A stretch of 64,000 bases of DNA from Methylobacterium sp. R2-1 (GCF_014191355.1 NZ_JACHWM010000002.1:62001-126000), one strand, 5' to 3'; counted from the first letter of the stretch, positions 21,639 through 31,142 are shown. The notes: generated from the letters alone by a model not told the origin. Program-made: numbers and translations.

Positions 21639-22265
21639 TCAGTTCACCTTGGCTTTCACGATCTCGTAGACCCGCTCGTTGAGCGTGCCGGCCTCTCCGA
21701 GCAGGGCCTCCAACTCCTTCAGCCGCTCCTCGGCGAAGGCACGATCGTCGAGACCCTTGGCATTGACGTAGACGTTGAGTGCGGCCGAGCGCAGGCCCGC
21801 ATAGGCGGACAGCACGGCGACGCCGGCATCCGAGATCACGTTGAGATTGCCCTTCTCGGCGGCGATCTCGGCCAGATCGATCACCTCGCGGCAGACGCGG
21901 CAGCAGGCGAGCGGCACGTCGGTCGCGGTCTTCAACGCATCCTGGATCTTGGCGGCGCGCGCGGCCTTCTCCTCGTCGGTGTTCTTCGGCAGCCCGTAGG
22001 CGCCCATCACCGCATCGAACGCTTCCACGTCGTCGGCGATCATGCCGGTGAGCGTACGGCGCAGCGCCTCCGACTTTTCGAGCACCTGCTTCAGGTCGGC
22101 CTCGACCTCGACGTACTTCTTCTTGCCGATAGTGAGGTTGCACACCATCGACACGAGCGCCGCGCCCATGGCGCCGGAGATCGCCGCGGCACCGCCGCCG
22201 CCGGGGGTCGGAGCCGAGCTCGCCAGGCCGTCGAGGAATGTTTCGATCGTCTCGTTCGCGGCCAT
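21639..22265 (-). CDS. fchA: methenyl-tetrahydrofolate cyclohydrolase
   Basis: Interconverts methenyl-H4F and formyl-H4F, linking formate to the serine cycle. 208 residues of the formiminotransferase-cyclodeaminase fold, unrelated to FolD. Motifs: TPGGGGAAAISGAMGAALVSMV near the N terminus and the CRVCREVIDLAE helix. All-helical, cytosolic. 81 bases downstream of mtdA. Confidence 0.95.
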   Translation of the reverse strand: MAANETIETFLDGLASSAPTPGGGGAAAISGAMGAALVSMVCNLTIGKKKYVEVEADLKQVLEKSEALRRTLTGMIADDVEAFDAVMGAYGLPKNTDEEKAARAAKIQDALKTATDVPLACCRVCREVIDLAEIAAEKGNLNVISDAGVAVLSAYAGLRSAALNVYVNAKGLDDRAFAEERLKELEALLGEAGTLNERVYEIVKAKVN

Positions 22266-22346
22266 GGGTCCCTCCCCTGTCGGTTCTTGTTGGTTTGCAC
22301 TGGGCAGCGCCGACGGATGCCGGCGCCACCTTTCAGGCTGTGAGCG

Positions 22347-23213
22347 TCAGGCCATTTCCTTGGCCAGCGCGTAGATCTGCTCGGCGTCGAACACGCCCTC
22401 AGTCGATTCGAACAGCTTGGCGATGCAGGCACGGTGCAGCTTGAGCTTGAGGCCACCGATGCCGAGGGCGCCGAAGCTCTTCTTGCCGTGGCGCTCCTTG
22501 GCCTTGTCCATCGCGTCGATGCCGCCGAAGCCGAGCGGGGGCTGGGCGTTGTAGTCGGCCACGATCTCGATCGAGGCCTCGTCCTTCCAGCCGGATTCCG
22601 GCAGCAGCTCGATGCCGATGGCACCGGCGGAGAAGATCAGGTTCTGCCCCTTCACCAGGGCGACGCGGGAGGCCTCATCCGGGGTGGCGGCGGCCTTCAC
22701 GTTGACGCCGAAGCGCTTGTTGACGGCATCCGCCGCGGCCTGCGCCCGGTCGAGCTGGCGAGCGGCGAGGATCACCTCGGCGCCTTCCTTGGCCAGCAGC
22801 GCGGCCGAACGCATGCCGACCGGGCCGGTGCCGGCGAGCACAACCGCCTTCTTGCCCTGGACCGAGCCTCCGGCCGCCTTGACGACCAGGGCGACGCCCG
22901 CGGCTGCCGTGGTGTTCGAGCCGTTGGAGTCCAGCATGGTCGAGACGCGGAACGGGCCGAAGAAGCGCTTCTTGACCGCCTCGAACACCGCCTCGCCTGC
23001 GGCCATGTTGCCGCCGCCGACGAAGATCGCGGTCGACTTCTTCTCCGAGCCGCCGCGGGTGTAGATCGTGCCGTCCACGAGCGCGCCGACATTGTCCGTC
23101 GTCACGTTGCCGTAGCCGGTGATGTGGTCGGCGCCGCCGTCATAGCCGACGACCGTGTCGAACACGCTCGGAACCGCGTCGGTGTCGAACAGGAAGAGAA
23201 GCTTCTTGGTCAT
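22347..23213 (-). CDS. mtdA: NADP-dependent methylene-H4F/H4MPT dehydrogenase MtdA
   Basis: Oxidises or reduces methylene/methenyl C1 groups on tetrahydrofolate and tetrahydromethanopterin with NADP. 288 residues. The opening MTKKLLFLFDTDAVPSVFD and YDGGADHI are typical of MtdA, followed by a Rossmann region VVLAGTGPVGMRSAALLA. The adjacent fchA completes the H4F branch. A 264-base gap to hprA contains a family B repeat. Confidence 0.97.
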   Translation of the reverse strand: MTKKLLFLFDTDAVPSVFDTVVGYDGGADHITGYGNVTTDNVGALVDGTIYTRGGSEKKSTAIFVGGGNMAAGEAVFEAVKKRFFGPFRVSTMLDSNGSNTTAAAGVALVVKAAGGSVQGKKAVVLAGTGPVGMRSAALLAKEGAEVILAARQLDRAQAAADAVNKRFGVNVKAAATPDEASRVALVKGQNLIFSAGAIGIELLPESGWKDEASIEIVADYNAQPPLGFGGIDAMDKAKERHGKKSFGALGIGGLKLKLHRACIAKLFESTEGVFDAEQIYALAKEMA

Positions 23214-23343
23214 TGTGCCTCTGGCTGTTGGCTGGCCGCGCGGATGAGCACACGGCGCGTTTTCATGGACGACGATCCGGCGCTTCTCGCGGCGCCGATC
23301 ACCCTCACTCTCGAAACCGTTTTCGACCGGATGGTCCCATCCC

Positions 23344-23457
23344 CACCCTCGCCCTGAGGTGCCGGAGCGTAGCGCGGGCCTCGAAGGTTGCTCCAGGGAT
23401 CGCGCGGGATCTGGAGGATCCTTCGAGGCCGCTTCGCGGCACCCGAGGATGAGGGTG
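23344..23457. repeat. palindromic intergenic repeat, family B copy 2
   Basis: Nested palindrome: CACCCTC (23344-23350) with GAGGGTG (23451-23457), GGTGCCG (23358-23364) with CGGCACC (23437-23443), and CGAAGG with CCTTCG inside. Same architecture and much identical sequence as the copy at 21492-21577; sits between hprA and mtdA. Confidence 0.8.
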
Positions 23458-23477
23458 AGAGCGGGAGACCCGAAGGT

Positions 23478-24422
23478 CTACGCCTCGACGACGTTCTGCG
23501 GCTTGCCCGCGACAAAGGCCTCGACGTTGTCCACGAGCTGGTCGGCGAGGATCTGCATCGCCTCCTTGCTCGCCCAGGCCACGTGCGGGGTGACGATCAG
23601 GTTCGGCAGGTCGGCGTCGCAGAGGATGTTGCCGTCCTTCGGAGGCTCCTGCGCCACGACGTCGAAGCCGGCACCGCCGATGGTGCCGTCCTTGAGCGCC
23701 TGGAGCAGGGCCGCCTCGTCCACCAACCCGCCGCGGGCGGTGTTGATGAGGATCGCGGACTTCTTCATCTTCTTGAGCTGCTCGGCCCCGATCATGTTCT
23801 TGGTGTCGGGGGTCAGCGGCACGTGGAGCGTGATGACGTCGGACTGGGTCAGGATCGTCTCGAGATCCACGAGCCCATCCTGCGGGAACACGTCATAGGC
23901 CAGCACCTTCATGCCGAGGGCCTCGGCCCGCTTGGCGATCGATTTACCGAGCGCGCCGTAGCCGATGATGCCGAGCGTCGAGCCGGCGATGTCGTAGATC
24001 GGGTAGTCGAAGTAGCAGAACTGCTTAGACTTGTTCCAATTACCCCGTCGCACGGAATTCGCGTAGGGCACGATCGCCCGGCGCAGCGCGAACATCAGGC
24101 CGACCACGTGCTCGGGCACGGTGTTGAAGGCGTAGTTGCGGATGTTGACGACCGTGATGCCCTGGGCTTTCGCCGCGGCCTTGTCGACGACGTCCGTGCC
24201 GGTGGCGGCCACCGCGATCAGCTTCAGGTCGGGAAGCTGCTTCAGCGTGTCGGCGCGCATCGGCACCTTGTTGATCATCGCGATCTCGGCGCCCTGAAGG
24301 CGCTCGACGATCTCCTCCGGCGTCCAGGTCGACTCGTATTCCTTGTACTCGTGCGGGAAGTTGAATTCGCGCACGGTCGCGTCGAGCGACTCGCGATCGA
24401 GGAAGACGACTTTCTTTGTCAT
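23478..24422 (-). CDS. hprA: hydroxypyruvate reductase
   Basis: Reduces hydroxypyruvate to glycerate with NADH in the serine cycle. 314 residues of the D-2-hydroxyacid dehydrogenase family: Rossmann GIIGYGALGKSIAKRAE, catalytic Arg in NTARGGLVDE, Glu in QEPPKDG and His in TPHVAWASKE. The ATG at 24422 (MTKKVVFLD) matches the family start; 30 further codons upstream are open but not homologous-looking. Follows sga after 176 bases. Confidence 0.97.
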   Translation of the reverse strand: MTKKVVFLDRESLDATVREFNFPHEYKEYESTWTPEEIVERLQGAEIAMINKVPMRADTLKQLPDLKLIAVAATGTDVVDKAAAKAQGITVVNIRNYAFNTVPEHVVGLMFALRRAIVPYANSVRRGNWNKSKQFCYFDYPIYDIAGSTLGIIGYGALGKSIAKRAEALGMKVLAYDVFPQDGLVDLETILTQSDVITLHVPLTPDTKNMIGAEQLKKMKKSAILINTARGGLVDEAALLQALKDGTIGGAGFDVVAQEPPKDGNILCDADLPNLIVTPHVAWASKEAMQILADQLVDNVEAFVAGKPQNVVEA

Positions 24423-24598
24423 TCTGGACCCCTTCCGGATCGACCGGCGGGCGTTACGCCGGCCCCGTTTCCTCACCTGCCCTGAAGCGTCTCCCGCTAG
24501 ATGGGCCGGCAAGCCGGACGTTCCGCGGGGCGCCTTTCTCTACTTAGCGGAAGCGGCGCCGTTGGAACCGGCACCGCCTCCAAAAATCAGGCCTGAAA

Positions 24599-25807
24599 TC
24601 AGGCCTTGGCGAGGGGGTTCTCGCGCAGGTAGCTGGAGGCCGCGGCCACGCCCGAACCCGGCGTCACCTTCACGCCGTTGTCGAGGAGCGACATCTCGGC
24701 ACCGACGATCGCGCCGAGCAGGGACAGCTCGTTCAGGTCACCGACATGGCCGATGCGGAACACCTTGCCCGCGACCTGGGACAGGCCGGCGCCGAGCGCG
24801 AGGTTGTAGCGCACGTAGGCGTGCTTGATGATCTTGGCCGCGTCCACACCCTCGGGCGCCAGGATGGCGGTGACGGTGTCGGAGTTCCACTCCGGCGACT
24901 TGGCGCAGGTCTTCAGGCCCCAGGCCGCGACGGCCTGGCGGGTCGCCTCGCCGAGCACAGCGTGGCGGTGATAGACGTTCTCCAGCCCTTCCTCGAACAG
25001 GCAGGCGAGCGCCTCGCGCAGGCCGTAGAGCAGCGGCAGCGGCGGAGTGTAGGGGAAGTAGCCGGCGCCGTTCTGCTTCTTGTGGTCTTCCCAGTCGAAG
25101 TAGACGCGGGCAAGCCGGTCGTTGCGGCCCGACGAGCCCTCGGCCGCCTTGAGCGCCTTCGGGCTGACGCAGATCACGCCGAGGCCGGCGGGAAGCATCA
25201 GACCCTTTTGCGAGCCGGCGATGGCGCAATCGACCTTCCACTCGTCGGCGTAGAACGGCAGCGAGCCGATCGAGGACACGCCGTCGACGAAGAGCAGGGC
25301 CGGGTGGCCGGCAGCGTCGATCGCCTTGCGCACGGCGCCGATATTCGAGGTCACGCCGGTGGCGGTCTCGTTGTGGACCACCATGACGGCCTTGATCTCA
25401 TGGTTCTTGTCGGCGCGCAGGGCCTCCTCGATCTTCTCGGGCTTGGCGCCGGTGCCCCACTCCTCTTCCTGGACGATCACGTCCAGGCCGAGGCGCTGGG
25501 CCATGTCGATCCAGAGGTGGCTGAACTGGCCGTAGCGGGCGGTCAGCACCTTGTCGCCGCGGGCGAGCGTGTTGGTCAGCGCCGATTCCCAGATACCGGT
25601 GCCGGAGGCCGGGAACAGGAAGATCGTGCCCTCGGTCGAGCCGAACACCTTCTTGGTGTCCTCGAACAGCGGCTTCGTCAGGGACGGGAAGTCGACCGAG
25701 CGGTGATCCTCGGACTGCACCATCATGGCGCGCATCACCCGGTCCGGGATGTTGGTCGGGCCGGGAACGAACAGGTGGTTGCGTCCCGGACGTCTCGTTG
25801 CCGCCAT
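24599..25807 (-). CDS. sga: serine-glyoxylate aminotransferase
   Basis: Transfers the amino group of serine to glyoxylate, giving hydroxypyruvate and glycine. 402 residues, class V PLP aminotransferase. NHLFVPGPTNIPDRVMRAM opens the fold; GSQKGLMLPAGLG carries the PLP lysine; IGHVGDLNE lies near the end. The ATG at 25807 has GGAGGA seven bases upstream (25815-25820); an in-frame ATG at 25822 would overlap that site and is rejected. First gene of the serine-cycle cluster. Confidence 0.97.
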   Translation of the reverse strand: MAATRRPGRNHLFVPGPTNIPDRVMRAMMVQSEDHRSVDFPSLTKPLFEDTKKVFGSTEGTIFLFPASGTGIWESALTNTLARGDKVLTARYGQFSHLWIDMAQRLGLDVIVQEEEWGTGAKPEKIEEALRADKNHEIKAVMVVHNETATGVTSNIGAVRKAIDAAGHPALLFVDGVSSIGSLPFYADEWKVDCAIAGSQKGLMLPAGLGVICVSPKALKAAEGSSGRNDRLARVYFDWEDHKKQNGAGYFPYTPPLPLLYGLREALACLFEEGLENVYHRHAVLGEATRQAVAAWGLKTCAKSPEWNSDTVTAILAPEGVDAAKIIKHAYVRYNLALGAGLSQVAGKVFRIGHVGDLNELSLLGAIVGAEMSLLDNGVKVTPGSGVAAASSYLRENPLAKA

Positions 25808-26456
25808 GAAAGTTTCCTCCAATTAAGTCGTTCTGGGCAGGTCGGCCCTTCGCGGCCGCGATCCCGCCCGATCCTGATGGCGAGCGCAAGCCCGCCGTGA
25901 AACGTCGTTCAGTCCCGCCGCGCCGCCGCGCAAAAGGCCTCTCGCGGGCCGGGACCATACCACTGCGATGTCGGATCGTTGACCGTCCCGGAGCGGCGAA
26001 GCGGCCATCATGCCACCCGCGTCGCGGCGCGTGCAGCAGCGCCGGTCGCCTCCAGAGGACCGAACCCTCGATGCGTCAGCTTCGCGCCGCATTCAAGCGC
26101 GCTCCTGCTGATTGTCCAGCGCTCCCATCCTTCACGGCCATTCCCGTACCCTTGCCCGCACCTCTGCCGGGTGCTGTGGCGCAAGCGCGAGGCACGCGCG
26201 GCGGATGACCTTGGCCGCCGTTATGCCTCCCCTGCCAGGGAATGGAAAACGGAAAAAACTGAACTGAAAAACAAAAAGATTTTCGTATGCACAGGCCGCG
26301 GGCAGGGTCTGCGGCGGGCCGGGCACGGGGTGACGGGAGGACGTTCGCGCGATCGGCGCGCGGCAGGATGATGCGTGCCGCCGTCATCAAACTGAGATCG
26401 GAATGCGATTTGGCTCTTCCCCGTCGCGATGCGGTTGCGAGGAGCCGGAGGCGCCC
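25808..26456. promoter_or_regulatory. divergent region between sga and the metallophosphoesterase gene
   Basis: About 650 bases without a supported gene. It must hold the sga promoter (minus) and one for the plus-strand gene. An A-rich block at 26240-26285 is unlike the surrounding GC-rich DNA. In related strains the LysR regulator QscR activates from the sga upstream region; a site is expected here but I cannot place it. Confidence 0.45.
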
Positions 26457-27269
26457 GTGTCCCAAGATCCGGAATCGACCATCCGCGTTCGGACGCTGTT
26501 TCTGTCCGATCTTCATCTCGGCACCAAAGGCTGCCAAGCGGCCCTGTTGCTCGATTTCCTGCGCGACGTCGATGCCGATACGATCTACCTCGTCGGCGAC
26601 ATCGTGGACGGCTGGCAGCTCCGCTCGGGCTGGTACTGGCCGCAGGCGCACAACGACGTGGTGCAGAAGCTGCTGCGCAAGGTGCGCAAGGGCGCCCACG
26701 TCGTCTACGTGCCCGGCAACCACGACGAGTTCCTGCGCGACTATATCGGCATGACCTTCGGCGGCATCGAGATCGCCGACAGCCGGGTCCACGTCGCGGC
26801 CGACGGCAAGCGCTACCTCGTCATCCACGGCGACCAGTTCGACATGGTCGTGCGCCACTCCAAGTGGCTCGCGCATCTGGGTGACTGGGCCTACACCACG
26901 GCGCTCACCGTCAACACCGTGGTCAACCGGGTGCGCCGCCGCCTGGGGCTCGCCTACTGGTCGCTCTCGGCCTGGGCCAAGCTGAAGGTGAAGAACGCGG
27001 TCAACTTCATCGGCCAGTTCGAGACCTTCCTCGCCACCGAAGCCCGGCGCCAGGGCGCCGACGGGGTGATCTGCGGCCATATCCACCACGCGGCCCACCG
27101 CGAGGTCGAGGGGCTCACCTACCTCAACACCGGCGATTGGGTGGAATCCTGCACCGGCATCGTCGAGCATTACGACGGCCGCATGGAGGTGCTGCACTAC
27201 CCGACCATGCTGCGCGCGCGCCGCGCCGCGGAGAACTTCGAACCCGAGATCCGCCGCGCCGTCGCCTGA
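26457..27269 (+). CDS. UDP-2,3-diacylglucosamine diphosphatase-like metallophosphoesterase
   Basis: Calcineurin-like phosphoesterase of about 270 residues, related to LpxH-type enzymes and to YkuE-like proteins annotated for lipid A or lipid metabolism. Metal ligand motifs in order: SDLHLG, GDIVDGW, GNHDE, VIHGDQFD and CGHIHH. The GTG at 26457 follows a GGAGG site with a five-base spacer; an ATG at 26403 is in frame but lacks one. A glycosyltransferase follows within 33 bases, a pairing often seen in alphaproteobacteria and suggesting glycolipid metabolism. Confidence 0.85.
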   Translation: MSQDPESTIRVRTLFLSDLHLGTKGCQAALLLDFLRDVDADTIYLVGDIVDGWQLRSGWYWPQAHNDVVQKLLRKVRKGAHVVYVPGNHDEFLRDYIGMTFGGIEIADSRVHVAADGKRYLVIHGDQFDMVVRHSKWLAHLGDWAYTTALTVNTVVNRVRRRLGLAYWSLSAWAKLKVKNAVNFIGQFETFLATEARRQGADGVICGHIHHAAHREVEGLTYLNTGDWVESCTGIVEHYDGRMEVLHYPTMLRARRAAENFEPEIRRAVA

Positions 27270-27301
27270 CGCCGAGTGATGGAATCCCCCATGAGGCCGG
27301 C

Positions 27302-28366
27302 ATGAGGCTGCTGCTCGCCACCGATGCGTGGCACCCGCAGGTCAACGGCGTGGTGCGCTCCGTCGAGCGCATGGCCGAGGCCGCCGCCGGGCTCGGCGTC
27401 GAGCCGCTGATGCTGACGCCCGCCGACTTCGCGTCATTGCCGATGCCGGGCTATTCCGAGATCCGGCTCTCCCTCGTCACGAGGGGCCGGGTGCTGGAGC
27501 GCTGGAAGCGGCTCGCGCCGACCCACGTGCACATCGCCACCGAGGGCCCGATCGGCCACGCGGTGCGCGCCGCGTGCCTGGCGAGGGGGCAGGCCTTCAC
27601 CACGAGCTATCACACCCGCTTTCCCGAGTACCTCGCCGCCCGCGCGCCCGTGCCTGAGGCCTGGAGCTACGCGTGGCTGCGCCGCTTCCACGCGGCGGCG
27701 AGCGGCACCATGGTCAGCACGCCCTCGCTGGAGCGCGAGCTGGCGGGGCGCGGCTTCACCCACCTGATGCGCTGGACACGGGGCGTCGACACCGACCTGT
27801 TCCGCCCTCGCGACGAGGACGCGCTGCCCGACCTGCCGCGCCCGATCTTCCTCTCGGTCGGGCGGCTGGCGGTGGAGAAGAACCTCGCCGCCTTTCTCGC
27901 CCTCGATCTGCCGGGCTCCAAGGTCGTGGTCGGCGACGGGCCGGACCGGGCCCGGCTCCAGGCGCTGGCGCCCGACGCGCATTTCCTCGGCGCGCGGACC
28001 GGCGAGGCCCTGGCGCGGATCTACGCGAGCGCCGACGCCTTCGTCTTCCCGAGCCTGACCGACACCTTCGGCATCGTACTGCTCGAAGCCCTGGCCTCCG
28101 GTCTGCCGGTGGCGGCATTTCCCGTTACCGGTCCGCTCGACGTCATCGGCGGCACCGGTGCGGGCGCCCTCGATACGGACCTGCGCGCGGCGGCCCTTGC
28201 CGCGCTCGCGATTCCGCGGACGCGCTGCCGGGCGGAAGCCCTGCGCTACACCTGGGCCGAGAGCGCGCGCCAGTTCTACGACAACATCGCGACCGCCCAC
28301 GCGCTGGGGCCGGTGCAGCGCTCTGCCCGCTGCCCGAGCGGTGCCGCGCTGCCCCGCCCCGGCTGA
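27302..28366 (+). CDS. GT4-type glycosyltransferase
   Basis: Family 4 (GT-B) glycosyltransferase of 354 residues, of the type related to GDP-mannose:phosphoinositol or sulfoquinovosyl/glycolipid transferases. The N-terminal domain has TDAWHPQVNGVVRSV and HTRFPEYLAARAP; the C-terminal nucleotide-sugar domain has FLSVGRLAVEKN, VVGDGPDRARLQ and the FPSLTDTFGIVLLEALASGLPV block with its catalytic Glu. The ATG at 27302 (MRLLLATDAW) matches the family. Probably co-transcribed with the upstream phosphoesterase. Acceptor unknown. Confidence 0.9.
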   Translation: MRLLLATDAWHPQVNGVVRSVERMAEAAAGLGVEPLMLTPADFASLPMPGYSEIRLSLVTRGRVLERWKRLAPTHVHIATEGPIGHAVRAACLARGQAFTTSYHTRFPEYLAARAPVPEAWSYAWLRRFHAAASGTMVSTPSLERELAGRGFTHLMRWTRGVDTDLFRPRDEDALPDLPRPIFLSVGRLAVEKNLAAFLALDLPGSKVVVGDGPDRARLQALAPDAHFLGARTGEALARIYASADAFVFPSLTDTFGIVLLEALASGLPVAAFPVTGPLDVIGGTGAGALDTDLRAAALAALAIPRTRCRAEALRYTWAESARQFYDNIATAHALGPVQRSARCPSGAALPRPG

Positions 28367-28452
28367 TCCATTTTCGTCACAAGGCTGATTGTCCGCCGGG
28401 TTTTCAGCCGCACCGGGATGACCGCCGGCCGCGGGGATGCGAGGGTCCGCGC

Positions 28453-29100
28453 ATGGCCCCCGGTCCGAAATCCGCGAAAGCCCGCCCGTTCGATCCCGCC
28501 CTCGCCGCGCGCTATCCGGCCGTGATCGGCTGCGACGAAGTCGGGCGCGGCGCGCTGTGCGGGCCGGTGATGGTGGCGGCCGTCTGGTTCGATCCGCTCG
28601 CTTTCCCGCCCGAGATCCTGGCCCGGCTTGATGACAGCAAGCGCCTCGACCGCGCCGCGCGCGAGGCGCTGACACCGCTGATCCGGGCGCATGCACGGGT
28701 CTCGCTCGCGGCGGGCTCGCGGGCGCTGGTGGACCGGGTGAACGTGCGTGGCGCTACCCTCGACGCCATGCGCCGGGCGGTCGCGGGTCTCGGCCTCGAC
28801 GCGACCGTGCTGGTGGATGGGCGCGACGCCATTCCGGGTCTCGCCCAACCCTGCCGCGCCGTGGTCGGCGGCGACCGCCTCGTGCCGCAGATCGCCGCCG
28901 CCTCCATCGTCGCCAAGACGTTTCGCGATGATCTGATGCGCCGGCTCGCCCCGCGCCACCCCGCCTATGCCTGGGAGCGCAACGCCGGCTACGGCACCGC
29001 CGCCCACCTCGCCGGTCTCACCGCGAAGGGCCGCAGCCCGCATCACCGGGTAAGTTTCACGGGCCGGTTCGAGGCCGCGGGCATCGTTTCAGGCTCGTGA
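28453..29100 (+). CDS. rnhB: ribonuclease HII
   Basis: Removes ribonucleotides and RNA from RNA-DNA hybrids. 215 residues. Active-site acidic residues are visible in IGCDEVGRGALCGPV (Asp-Glu), LVDGRDAIPG (Asp) and VPQIAAASIVAKTFRDD; YGTAAHLAGL is the usual C-terminal motif. The ATG at 28453 follows GC-rich sequence with no strong ribosome site. Confidence 0.95.
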   Translation: MAPGPKSAKARPFDPALAARYPAVIGCDEVGRGALCGPVMVAAVWFDPLAFPPEILARLDDSKRLDRAAREALTPLIRAHARVSLAAGSRALVDRVNVRGATLDAMRRAVAGLGLDATVLVDGRDAIPGLAQPCRAVVGGDRLVPQIAAASIVAKTFRDDLMRRLAPRHPAYAWERNAGYGTAAHLAGLTAKGRSPHHRVSFTGRFEAAGIVSGS

Positions 29101-29140
29101 CGCCGTTTTCGGATTGATCGCCTCGGGTCCTGCCGCTCTC

Positions 29141-29233
29141 CGTCATCGCGAGCGTCAGCGAAGCGATCCGGCGGCGCGACCTATCCGGAAGACTCGCGCC
29201 CTGGATTGCCACGGCTTCGCCTCGCAATGACGG
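29141..29233. repeat. palindromic intergenic repeat, family A copy 1
   Basis: Imperfect inverted repeat ending in CGTCATCGCGAG-like and CTCGCAATGACG arms, with a central block containing CTATCCGGAAGACTCGCGCCCTGGAT-like sequence. It matches the element at 46131-46223 in arms, centre and length. Lies between rnhB and the convergent radical SAM gene. Confidence 0.8.
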
Positions 29234-29264
29234 AGGAGAGACCGAGACCATGGCGCGAGCCCAC

Positions 29265-30455
29265 TCAAAACAGCGCCAACTGATCTCCCACCCGCGGCGG
29301 GACGCGAAAAAGCTCCGTCGTCTGGCGGACCGGCGCCTCCGGAAACCCGAGGCGCCGCTTGGCGAGCGCGAAGCGGCGACGGATCAGGTCGGCGTAGGAG
29401 CCCTGGCCGATCATGCGGGTGCCGAAGGCGGCGTCGTAGGTCTTGCCGCCGCGGGCCGCGCTCAGCAGGGAGAAGACGTGCGCCTTGCGCCCCGGATAAT
29501 GCTCCGTGAACCAGTCGCCGACGAGGTCGTCGAGTTCGTGCGGCAGACGCAACAGCACGTAGTTCGCCTCTCGCGCCCCCGCCGCCCGCGACGCCTCCAG
29601 GATCGCCTCGACCTCGTGGTCGTTGAGCGAGGGAATGAGAGGCGCGGCGATCACCATCACCGGCACGCCCGCCTCGCTCAAACTGCGGATCGCCTCCAGG
29701 CGCTTGCGCGGATGGGGCGCGCGCGGCTCCATGCGCCGCGCCAGATCCGGATCCAGGGTGGTGACCGAGATCGCCACCTTCACGAGATTCTGCGCCGCCA
29801 TCTCCGCCAGCAGATCGCGGTCGCGCAGGATCAGGTTCGACTTGGTGACGATGCCGACCGGATGGCGGAAGCGGGCCAGCACCTCGAGTACGGCGCGGGT
29901 GAGGCCGTGCGTGCGCTCGATCGGCTGGTAGGGATCGGTCGCGGTGCCGAGCGCGATGGTCCGCGGTTGATATCCCGGCGCGGATAATTCCCGCTCCAGA
30001 AGGGCCGCCGCATCGGGTTTCGAGAACAGCCGCGTCTCGAAATCGAGGCCCGGCGAGAGGCCGACATAGCTGTGGTTGGGCCGGGCGAAGCAGTAGATGC
30101 AGCCGTGCTCGCAGCCGCGATACGGGTTGATCGAGCGGTCGAACGGGATGTCCGGCGAGGCGTTGCGGGTGATGATGTGGCGGGCGCGCTCCGGCGTCAC
30201 CTCGGTGCGCCGGGAGCGCTCCGCCTCCTCCGGCCAGCCATCGTCGAAGGTCTCGCGCCGGGTCGCCTCGAAGCGCCCATCCGGGTTCACGGTGGCCCCG
30301 CGCCCGCGCCGCGCCTCGGGCGCGACCCGAGAACCGTCCCCGCGAGAGCCGCCGTGCCGGGCGCGATCCAGCCGGCCCTGAAGCGGCGTCCGTTCGTCTC
30401 CCACCCCGAAGCCCCTCGTCACGGCGCCGCTCTGCCCCTGTCTTCTTAAGAACAT
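29265..30455 (-). CDS. PA0069-family radical SAM protein
   Basis: Radical SAM protein of about 396 residues related to the spore photoproduct lyase-like/PA0069 family; function unknown. The Fe-S motif is CEHGCIYC, preceded by the family hallmark DRSINPYRG, and followed by GTATDPYQPIER and VGIVTKSNLILRD. The N-terminal 90 residues are Arg-rich and disordered. The ATG at 30455 is chosen; a TTG at 30485 is possible. No nearby substrate protein. Confidence 0.85.
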   Translation of the reverse strand: MFLRRQGQSGAVTRGFGVGDERTPLQGRLDRARHGGSRGDGSRVAPEARRGRGATVNPDGRFEATRRETFDDGWPEEAERSRRTEVTPERARHIITRNASPDIPFDRSINPYRGCEHGCIYCFARPNHSYVGLSPGLDFETRLFSKPDAAALLERELSAPGYQPRTIALGTATDPYQPIERTHGLTRAVLEVLARFRHPVGIVTKSNLILRDRDLLAEMAAQNLVKVAISVTTLDPDLARRMEPRAPHPRKRLEAIRSLSEAGVPVMVIAAPLIPSLNDHEVEAILEASRAAGAREANYVLLRLPHELDDLVGDWFTEHYPGRKAHVFSLLSAARGGKTYDAAFGTRMIGQGSYADLIRRRFALAKRRLGFPEAPVRQTTELFRVPPRVGDQLALF

Positions 30456-30587
30456 AACAGGAACATTGAAAGCCGGAATGCACAAGATTGATGCAGGTAC
30501 GGGCTTTCTCCCTCATTCGGGGCCGTCCGCGGGAGCGGCGGCGCAACGAAGGCTTTGCGAGGGCGTAAAATCGGTTATTCGCGCGGC

Positions 30588-31109
30588 ATGATCTCCGGCC
30601 TCATCCACGTGGCACGATCCGCCGACCCGGCGGCGATCGAGTGCCTCGCCGACACGCTGAGCGCGCTCGTCGCGGGCGTGGCAGCCGGACTCGTGGGCGA
30701 TGCGGTGATCGTGACGGCGGAGGGCTGCTCCGCCCTGGAGACCGTGGCCGAGGGCAGCGGCGCCACCCTGGTGGTCCGCCCGCCCGGCGCCAACCCGTGG
30801 AGCGCGGGCGCGCGGGCTGCGCGGCGCGAGTGGCTGCTGTGCCTGGAGCCGGGCGACATCCCGGCGGAGGGCTGGATCCGCAGTCTCGACCGCTTCGTCG
30901 GAACCGCCCGTCCGGACATGGCGCTCGGGCGGATGCGTCGCGCGCACACCGCCCTGCCGGCCCGGATCGCCGCACGGGGCGAGAGCGTCGTCGGCGTGCG
31001 CGGCCCACGGCCGGGCGACGTGGTGCGGCGCGAGCGGCTGCTCGCGGGCCTGCCCTTCTCACCCCGGCTCAAGGTACGGATGCTGTCGGCCCGGCTCGAC
31101 CGCAGTTGA
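30588..31109 (+). CDS. small protein with glycosyltransferase-2-like character
   Basis: 173 residues. Not confidently recognised. The pattern of an Ala-rich Rossmann-like N-terminal half followed by ARREWLLCLEPGDIPAEGWI resembles the nucleotide-binding DxD-type step of family 2 glycosyltransferases, with Glu-Pro-Gly-Asp in place of Asp-Ala-Asp. It is shorter than a normal transferase, and its C-terminal third is basic (RRERLLAGLPFSPRLKVRM). ATG 30588 opens the frame that looks conserved; the frame is open back to 30555. Confidence 0.65.
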   Translation: MISGLIHVARSADPAAIECLADTLSALVAGVAAGLVGDAVIVTAEGCSALETVAEGSGATLVVRPPGANPWSAGARAARREWLLCLEPGDIPAEGWIRSLDRFVGTARPDMALGRMRRAHTALPARIAARGESVVGVRGPRPGDVVRRERLLAGLPFSPRLKVRMLSARLDRS

Positions 31110-31142
31110 GAGCGGCGGCCCCGGGGCTTGGGCGCGCTGAAA

